Origin: Aselliscus stoliczkanus
Lineage: Eukaryota; Chordata; Mammalia; Chiroptera; Hipposideridae
DNA length: 64,000 nt
Assembly (NCBI GenBank): GCA_033961575.1
Contig: CM066737.1
Span: 84,254,271-84,318,270, forward strand
Direction of reading: 5' to 3'
Part shown: piece by piece, positions 56,997 through 64,000 of the stretch
How positions within the stretch are numbered: the first letter of the stretch is position 1
Layout: each line of letters starts with the position of its first letter
The notes under the pieces: model-generated
Databases searched by the model: none
The model's input: the letters and a program-made list of their open reading frames with translations, nothing else
What the model was told of the DNA's origin: nothing
Program-made: the position numbers and the translations under genes

Positions 56997-57854
56997 GAGA
57001 ACTAGAAATCAATAATTCAAGAGGACAAGTAAAATGGCCACTAACAGAAGGAAACTCAATGTACATAAATTATATGCACATTGATTTAGGCAAACTCAAT
57101 TTTATGATTTTTAAGGAGAGTAATATTAAGAGTGAGAAAGATTGAGAATTGTGGGGGGAGGAGAGAGGGTCAGATTCAGAATATGAATAGAAGTTTAAAT
57201 AATGTGGGCAATTTAGTGCACTATTCCAGTAAACACATATCCTAGAAGAAAAATAAAGTGAGATTCATGCTGTTGCATGGACTGGTCTCAGTTCAAGCAT
57301 GCCTCTCATAAAGTGAGCAGCTGTTTTTTTGAGTGTGATTCTAGTGTTTAAAGATATGTGCTTTTCATATGACTTCTACAAGCAAGCTAGTCACTTCAGT
57401 TGTTGCTAAACGAAAGAAACAGCAACCTACTCCCATGCTTAGAAAAATTTATATGTTCACTTCTTAGGTAATTTTATTTAGCCCCTGATGTGTCATCTCC
57501 TAAAGAAATTTTCAAGCGTTAATTTTGACTTAATGTGACTTTTGTTCCTAATTGTTCAAACACTTCTTTGTCAGCCTAAGATACAGATCCATGACTATAT
57601 CCATCAGAAATAAGTCAGCACGACAGATGCCACCCTAAGCATCTCAAGTAAAAAGGAATTTAATGTAGGGAATTAGAGTATTAAACAGCCATTGAAAGTG
57701 CTAGAAAAGTAAAAGTCAGAAATGAAACACGGCTTTCAGGAAATCTGGAAATACACGAATCTGAGCAAGCCACTGATGATCTCAGCTGCCTGCAGCACTT
57801 TAGTGACTCAGAGGAGATCACGTTAAGTCTACAGCAAACTCCTTTGCAATTTCC
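56997..57854. other. Unique stretch
   Basis: Nothing recognised; no frame of note. Confidence 0.4.
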
Positions 57855-58505
57855 AGTCTCTTTTTTTAAAAATTTTATTTATTTATTTTTTATTTTAATT
57901 AGCTTCAGGTATACAACACAGTGAAGTAGTTATACTTTTTACCCCTCAAAGTGACAACCCCCCTCCCCCAATTCTCCCCCCCACTCCTCCCCCCATATCA
58001 TACTAGCTATTACAATTCTTTTGACTCGCTTCCACCGTATAATCCACATCCCGTGACTATCTATATATTCAATTACAGTTGGCATACAATATTATACAAC
58101 ATCAATTTCAGGTGTACAGTGCAGTGATCAAACCTCTACTCCATCCATGAAGTGGTCTCCCTAACAAAACATGTGACCATCTGACACCCCACAAAATTTT
58201 TACATTATTAATTATATTCCCCGAACTGTCTTTCATATCCCTGTGACAATACTGTAGTTACCTATTTATGCTGTCTAATCCCTTCCTCTTCTCCCTCATC
58301 CCCACTCCCCTCCCAACTAGCAATCCTGTTTTTCCTCTGTATCTATGAGACTATTTCTGTGTCCTTTGCTCATTCATTCAGTTTTTCAAATTCCACATAT
58401 AAGTGAGATCATATGGTATTTGTCTTTCTCCGACTGACTTAATTCACTTAACATAATAGTCTCTAGGTCCATCCATATCGTTGCAAATGGTACAATTTCA
58501 TTCTT

Positions 58506-59840
58506 CTTTTTTTATTTTTTTATTTGTATTAGTTTCAGGTGTACAACACAATGCAATAGTTATACTCTTTATCCCCCAAAGTGACAACCCTCCTCCCCCA
58601 GTTCGCCACCCCACTCCCCCCCATATCATACATATCTACCACAACTCCCCTGACTCCCCTCCACAGTATACTCCACATCCAGTGACCATCCACATATTGA
58701 ATTACAGTTGGCATATCATACTATACAACATCAGTTTCAGGTGTAAAGTGCAGTGATCAAGCCTCTACTCCATACATGAAGTGGTCTCCCTAACAAGACA
58801 TGTGATTATCTGACACGCCACAAAATTTTTACATTATTATATTCCCCGAACTGTGTTTCATATCCCTGTGGCAATATTGTAGTTGTCTATTTATGCTGTC
58901 TAATCCCTTCCCCTTCCCCCCATCCCCACCCCCCTCCCAACTAGCCACCCTCACTTTTTCCTCTACATCTAGAGTCTGCTTACTTTGATCGTTCACTCAG
59001 CTCTTCAGACTCCACACACAAGTGAGATCACATGGTACCTCTCCTTCTCCGACTGACTTATTTCACACAACATAATAGTCTCTTCACAACATTATCAATT
59101 ACATTCCCAGAACTGCCCCCATCTCCCTGTGGCAACATTGTAGTCCCACCTACGCTGTCCAAAACCTTCCCCCTCTCCCTCTTCCCCACTCCCTTCCAGC
59201 CAACAACCATCAGTTTTTCCTTTATATCAACTCTTTCTGTGTTGATTTTCTGTCTAAAGGGTCTGTCCATTGGTGACAATGGTGTTGAAGTCCCCTACTA
59301 TGATAGTGTTACTGTTGATCTCTGTCCTTATGTCTGTTAAAATCTGTTACATGTAATTAGGAGTTCCTATGTTGGGTGCATAGATGTTTATTAGGGTTAT
59401 AGTGCCCTTCTTTGTCTTTTATTGTAGTCATTTTAAAGTCTATTTTGTCCAAAATAAGTATTGGTACTCCAGCTTTTTTTTCTCCCTCATTTCCATTTGC
59501 ATGAAATATCTTATTCCATCTGTAAACAGCATATACATGTGTCCTATTTTCTCATCCACTCAGCTACTCTCTGTCTTTTGATTGCAGCATTTAGCCCATT
59601 CACATTTAAAATGATTATTGATAGGTGCACATGTATTGCCATTTTGTTATTTGTATTCCTGGTCTCCCTGGGTTAGCTTGTTTACCCCTTTCTTTTGTTT
59701 AAAAAAACCCTTTTAACATTTCTTGCAATGCTGGCTTGGTGGTAATGAATTCCTTAAGCTTATTCTTTTCTGAGAAGCTCTTTATTTCTCCTTCAATTTT
59801 AAGTGATACCCGTGCTGGGTAGAGCAATCTTGGTTGTAAA
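58506..59840 (-). mobile_element. Inner L1, internally deleted, with duplicated 3' UTR
   Basis: Minus-strand L1 sequence nested in the outer L1. The 3' tail and UTR (plus strand from TTAGTTTCAGGTGTACAACA) occupy 58506-59228. A segment of about 140 bp around 58830-58970 recurs at about 59090-59228. At about 59228 the UTR joins directly to ORF2 endonuclease sequence (ACTCTTTCTGTGTTG), so most of ORF2 is absent. 59229-59840 then matches 43-606 and 1750-1794 of element A (ORF2 start and ORF1 C-terminus). The 9-bp flank TCATTCTTC / TCATTCCTC (58498-58506, 59947-59955) bounds inner L1 plus SINE together. Confidence 0.82.
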
Positions 59841-60242
59841 TTTTTTTTTTTTGAGGGCAATGTCACTGGCCTTCATATGTGGGACCCGAACCGGGGCCAT
59901 TGGCTTCCCAGGCCAGCGTTTAACCACCGCACCACTCGGCCGGCCCTCATTCCTCTTTATAGCTTCGTAATACTCCATTGTATAAATGTACCACAGTTTC
60001 TTAATCCAGTCATCTACCGATGGGCATTTCGGTTGTTTCCAAGTCTTGGCTATTGTAAATAGCGCTGCAATAAATATAGGGGTGCATATATTTTTTCGAA
60101 TTAGCATCTTGGATTCCTCTTGGTAGATACCCAGCAGTGGAAATGCTGGGTCATATGGCAGTTCCATTTCCAGTTTTTTGAGATACCTCCATACTGATTT
60201 CCATAATGGCTGCACCAATTTGCAGTCCCACCAACAGTGCAC
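59799..60242 (-). pseudogene. L1 ORF2 C-terminal fragment running into the SINE
   Basis: The minus frame [20 protein letters not shown] ... FIAALFTIAKTWKQPKCPSV ... WYIYTMEYYEAIKRNE is the ORF2p C-terminal region that follows the Cys-rich motif. After KRNE the frame enters the antisense of nothing but the SINE at 59946-59841, so the last 50 codons are SINE-encoded. Frames 60632-60267 ([22 protein letters not shown], [14 protein letters not shown]) and 60814-60629 ([20 protein letters not shown]) supply the preceding parts. Confidence 0.85.
59841..59946 (-). mobile_element. Short-class SINE at the 5' end of the inner L1
   Basis: Minus orientation, full length: T run, GAGGGCAATGTCACTGGCCT ... 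CACTCGGCCGGCCC. It lies in the same orientation as the inner L1. Its A tail touches L1 ORF1 sequence at 59840 and its 5' end touches the target duplication of the whole unit at 59947. No duplication of its own is visible (left flank CTTGGTTGTAAA, right flank TCATTCCTC). Confidence 0.92.
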
Positions 60243-60888
60243 CAGGGTTCCCTTTTCTCCACAACCTCAGCACTTGATGTTTGTTGATTTGTTGATAGAC
60301 ATTCTGACCGGACTGAGGTGGTATCTCATTGTGGTTTTTATTTGCATTTCTCTGATAAGTGAGGTTGAACATTTTTTCGTATGCCTGTTGGCTATCTGTA
60401 TGTCCTCTTTAGAGAAATGCCTCCTCATATCCTCTGCCCATTTTTTAATTGGGTTGTTTGTTTTTTTGGTGTTGAGTTGCATGAGTGTTTTATAAATTTT
60501 GGATATCAACACCTTATCAGATATATCGTTGGCAAATATCTTCTCCCATTCAGTAGGCTGCCTTTTTGTTTTATTGATGATTTCCTTTGCTGTGAAAAAA
60601 AATTTAAGTTTGATGTAATCCCATATGTTCATTTTTCCTTTATTTCCCTTGCCCGAGGGGATATATCAGTAAAAATATTACTCATGGTAATGTCTGCAAA
60701 CTTACTCCCTATGTTTCCTTCTAGGAGTTTTATGGTTTCAGGTCTTACATTTAGGTATTTAATCCATTTTGAGTTTGTTCTCGTGTATGGTATACGTAGG
60801 TGGTCCATTTTCATTTTTTTGCAGGTGTCAGTCCAATTTTCCCAGCACCATTTATTAAATAGACTATCTTTATCCAGAGTCTCTTTTT

Positions 60889-62269
60889 AATGCTGCTGGA
60901 TCACAACAGCTTCTATTTGTCTTCTGCCTTCCAAATGACAGGTGGATTCTTCTTATTGGTAAAATTTAACCCAGAATTCTGCTAGCAGTGGTGTCTTAAA
61001 ATTGTAACACTAAAGCTTCTCCACTGTGATACAGAAGTATATATCAGGATCTGGATCATGTTGCTTTGATACAATCTGGCACACTCTACCCCTTTGACAA
61101 GTCAATGTCTAAACATGCCATATTTAATTTTAAAAATGGCAAAAGTGGCAACAAAATCCTGCTTTCACCTAACATGATGTGGCTATCTCTGATACAAATA
61201 AGGCACCCTCACTCCCTAGGCTCAATATAAACCCTGAACTCCCAACATTCCTTTATGCATTATTCTGTGATATTTATTCCCCTTCTGTTTTACTCACAAA
61301 CCTTTTTGATATTCTGTAATCTTAAGATTAAATTACAAGGCTAATCACCTTGAGTATGCGTTATAGAAAGTACATGTTTAAAGAAGACAGGGAACATAAA
61401 TTGGTTAATATATATGAATGTATGATAAAGAAAGCAGAATAAAATTCCTTAAAGTCTAATGTCTTGATATGTACATCTGATCATGATGTAGGTGTTTATA
61501 ACTTCCTTCTTCCATTACCCAATTTTTCCTTTGCTCACAGCTGCCAATGGTAGTTTACCTTTCCTAAAGATGTGAGTCCTTAAAGATTCTATTTGTATTG
61601 AGTTGCTATATATCCCATGACATTTTAACATTTGCACAGAAATCCTCCAAAGAATCACTTGAATTCCATATTCAACCCTACTTTCTATTAATAATCAGGA
61701 TAAATTAACACAAGAAATAGAGTAACATTTTGCCTGTTAATTAACTAGTATGCTGAATCCTAAATGGGTCATTTGGCAATTTCAGTTTTCGAATTACTGG
61801 GAGAATTGTTGTGGCTCTGGTGGAACTAATATTCTCAACTAGCAGAGCACTCAGTAATGTGAGGGAGTAATTGTAATCAATCTGCCACCTGGTAAGTCAT
61901 TTCCCTCTCCCTTACAATGGTGCCATGTTGAGTTCTCAGCATTTGTCCTTGCCATTGGAAGATTGGTCACTCAGCAGTGGGAGTAGTGAATCAGTAGGAA
62001 AACTAAGAAACTTACTTAAGGGAAGTAGAAAATCAGGTCAGCCAATTTTCTCACACTTAGATATTCTCAAACCTATATTATTGCTCACATTTTTTATATA
62101 AAATTTGGTCCCCATTGGATAAAAAACAACAACTGAATAAAAGTTTGAATTATCTTTCCCATTCATACCTCATTGGTTCCCAACCAATGTGGAGACAAAA
62201 TCCTCTGTAAAATTGAACAGACAGATTATTCTTTACCATCTCAAATGGCTGGACTGCATGCTTTCTTCT
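60889..62269. other. Unique AT-rich stretch, no gene seen
   Basis: No conserved frame or repeat recognised. Confidence 0.4.
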
Positions 62270-62690
62270 GGCTTTTTTTTTATTTTTCTGAGTTACAGTT
62301 GACATTCAATATTATATTATATTACTTTCAGCTGTACAGCATAATGGTTAGATATTTATGTGATTTATGCAGTGATCCCTTCGATTAATCTAGTACCCCC
62401 CTGGCACCATAGTTGTTACAATATTATTGACTATATTCCCAATGCTGTACTTCACAGCCTCATGATTATTTTGTAACTACCAATTTATATTTCTTAATCC
62501 CTTCACCTTTTACACCCAGCCCTCCAACCCCCTTCCCCTCTGACTACCATCAGTTTGTTCTCTGTATCTATGATTCTGTTTGTTTTGTCTGTTAGTTTAT
62601 TTTGTTCTTTAGATTTCATATATGAGAGATCACATGATATTTGTCTTTCTCAGTCTGATTTATTTGAAACTTATCAAAATATTTTTGAGT
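62270..62690 (-). mobile_element. L1 3'-end fragment
   Basis: After a T run, plus-strand TTGACATTCAATATTATATT, TTTCAGCTGTACAGCATAAT, CTCTGACTACCATCAGTTTG, TTCTCTGTATCTATGATTCT and GATATTTGTCTTTCTCAGTC give an L1 3' UTR in reverse, reaching the last bases of ORF2. Confidence 0.85.
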
Positions 62691-62744
62691 TTTAATAGGT
62701 ACAATATTGTTATTGCCAACATAATTTAATACATAATAGTAAGC

Positions 62745-62980
62745 AATTCCAAGACACAGAAAACCATTGTCAATTCTTTACATGTAATGAATTATTTAAT
62801 CCTCATTAACACCCTCAGGAGGTAGGTACTAAGTCACACCCATTTTACAGATATGGAACTAAGACAGGTGGTTAAGTTAGTTGTGAAAGGTCACACAGCT
62901 GCAGTCTGGTGGAGTGGGAATTCAAATCTAAGTATTTTGGTTTCAAAGTGCATGCTTCTATCCTCTTAGCTAAGTTTCTC
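62745..62980 (+). mobile_element. MIR element
   Basis: TTATTTAATCCTCATTAACA, CATTTTACAGATATGGAACT, GGTCACACAGCTGCAGTCTG, GGGAATTCAAATCTAAGTAT and TCCTCTTAGCTAAG follow the full MIR order. Nearly full-length for this old family. Confidence 0.9.
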
Positions 62981-63107
62981 ACACTCAGCCCACAGTGGCA
63001 CTTTTTTGCTAAATTCATTTTGAACTTTCATCATTAATCTACCTCTTAGTTTGCTGTTGAATTTCTGTAGGAGAAAAACCAATAGTTCAAAAGCTGTCAT
63101 GTTTAGA

Positions 63108-64000
63108 GATCCAAGATAGTGGAGTACATAAACACTGTGTCTGCTTCCTTCCATGAACACATTAAAATTAAAATTAAATTATAGAACAATCAACCTGGAG
63201 GACCACCTGAAATCTAGCCAAACAGAGGTCCTAAAAACATAACAACAGACTAAAAACATGAAGCCACATCGAGACTGGTAGGAGGGGCTGAGATGTGGAA
63301 CAGGCCTCAAATCTCCATGTGGCAAATGAGAATCAGAAGGGATATCTCGGCTGCATAGGTTCCCCTTGAGGAGTGAGTACTGGTGTCAGGAAGGAGCCCC
63401 CCAATATCTGGCTGTAAAAATCAATGGGGATTCTGACCATTTAGGTGGGATGGAAGGCTACCAGACACCCAGATGTCCTCTTAAACAGCCTGTGCACAGA
63501 CTCACTCACTCGCAGGTACTCAACCTGGGATCCGGCAGAGGAATGGTGCCTCGGAAGGCATCAGGGACATACAGGGGGGCAGACTGAGGAGTGTGGGTTC
63601 CACAGGAGAACTGGAGGACAATTGGCCTTTTCCCTGAGAGAGGTCCTTCTCCTGTGCAGCTGGCCGTAGGGTGCCATCTTTCCTGTGTTGAGCCCGCCCC
63701 CAGAATGGCCTAATCTGAATCTGATTGGCCTGGTGAGCTCTGCTGCTCCACCCTGCTGACTCACAGAAACCACCACACCGCCTCACCCATCTCTCCCAAT
63801 GCCAGAGGCACTTTCTCCTCCATGAGCAGCCAGCCCCATCCACATTGCACTGTTTCTTGGAAACCTATCCGAGTCTGGCAGGCCCCTGGTGGGTGACGAC
63901 TGGCCTGTTTGCTCTGAGACTTGCTGAGTTGCTCCCAGCTCAGCACTGGCACCAAACCAGAGTCTACATTACCCTGGTGACCACAACTCTTCCCACACTA
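63108..64000 (+). mobile_element. 5' UTR of a further L1, leaving the window
   Basis: Starting near 63108 (GATCCAAGATAGTGGAGTAC) the plus strand follows the 5' UTR of element B: GAAGCCACATCGAGACTGGT near 63260 against GAAGCCACCTTGAGACTGGT near 5586, and ATCTGGCTGTAAAAATCAAT near 63410 against TTTCTGGCTGTGAAAACCAG near 5750. ORF1 would be expected a few hundred bases beyond 64000. Frames here lack motifs. Confidence 0.72.

Larger units (their letters stand above)
57866..60877 (-). mobile_element. Outer L1: ORF2 C-terminus and 3' UTR, interrupted by an L1-SINE unit
   Basis: The duplication AGTCTCTTTTT (57855-57865, 60878-60888) bounds one minus-strand L1 insertion. Its 5' end is in ORF2 (60877, sequence for [10 protein letters not shown]). 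Its 3' UTR and A tail lie at 57866-58505 (plus strand: CTTCAGGTATACAACACAGT). The ORF2 C-terminal part reads from 60877 to 59947. Sequence continuity across 59947/58505 (GAGGAATGAG / AAGAATGAAATTGTACC) is broken by an inserted unit, 58506-59946. Confidence 0.88.

Noticed and set aside
60381..60890. 169-codon plus frame
   Set aside because: Complement of L1 ORF2 C-terminal sequence; the minus strand has the known ORF2p residues.

Overview
This window is mammalian nuclear DNA dominated by transposable elements. I find no intact protein-coding gene and no rRNA, tRNA-gene or CRISPR locus. The long open frames are pieces of LINE-1 (L1) ORF1 and ORF2, antisense readings of SINEs, or chance frames in AT-rich DNA. 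The best pointer to the host is a set of 21 tRNA-derived SINEs with a GGCCGGCCGAGTGGC head. Two of them (8228-8601, 18704-19216) resemble what I recall of Rhin-1, a SINE of horseshoe and leaf-nosed bats. With laurasiatherian-type L1s and recent-looking mariner MITEs, this suggests a rhinolophoid bat. That is inference; a database comparison would settle it.

Layout. 1-3536 is the 5' part of a minus-strand L1 (5' UTR, ORF1, start of ORF2) split by a 1143-bp solo LTR with a 6-bp target duplication. It appears to sit inside an 80-bp mariner MITE, half of which remains at 3537-3590. A 21-bp minisatellite lies at 4465-4632. 5449-9558 is a plus-strand L1 that has lost most of ORF2 and carries a reiterated 3' UTR. 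10.4-17.5 kb holds SINEs, an L1 3' end and a cluster of three LTRs (14505-16249). 17.5-20.2 kb is composite L1 with a SINE. 20.2-36 kb is mostly unique DNA with SINEs, a second MITE, old MER5-, MIR- and Tigger-like DNA and a MaLR-type LTR. 36.2-38.3 kb is a minus-strand L1 ORF2 fragment. 39-45.7 kb has SINEs, a MaLR-type LTR, microsatellites and a weak protein-like remnant. 45.7-50.8 kb is a 5'-truncated plus-strand L1 with five SINEs inserted one by one. 53.9-54.8 kb is a diverged tandem array of about ten 87-94-bp units that I do not recognise. 57.9-60.9 kb is an L1 within which lies a second, internally deleted L1 whose 5' end is a full SINE, a possible template-switch chimera. The right edge (63108-64000) is the 5' UTR of another plus-strand L1 running out of the window.

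How the parts relate. L1 machinery most likely mobilised the SINEs: nearly all end in A-rich tails and have 7-19-bp target duplications readable on both sides. Nesting gives a relative order: MITE before L1 before solo LTR at the left edge; outer L1 before L1-SINE unit at the right; L1 before five SINEs in the middle. The items most worth following are the L1-SINE chimera, the recurrent ORF2-deleted L1s (HAL1-like), the 80-bp palindromic MITE family, and the two tandem arrays.
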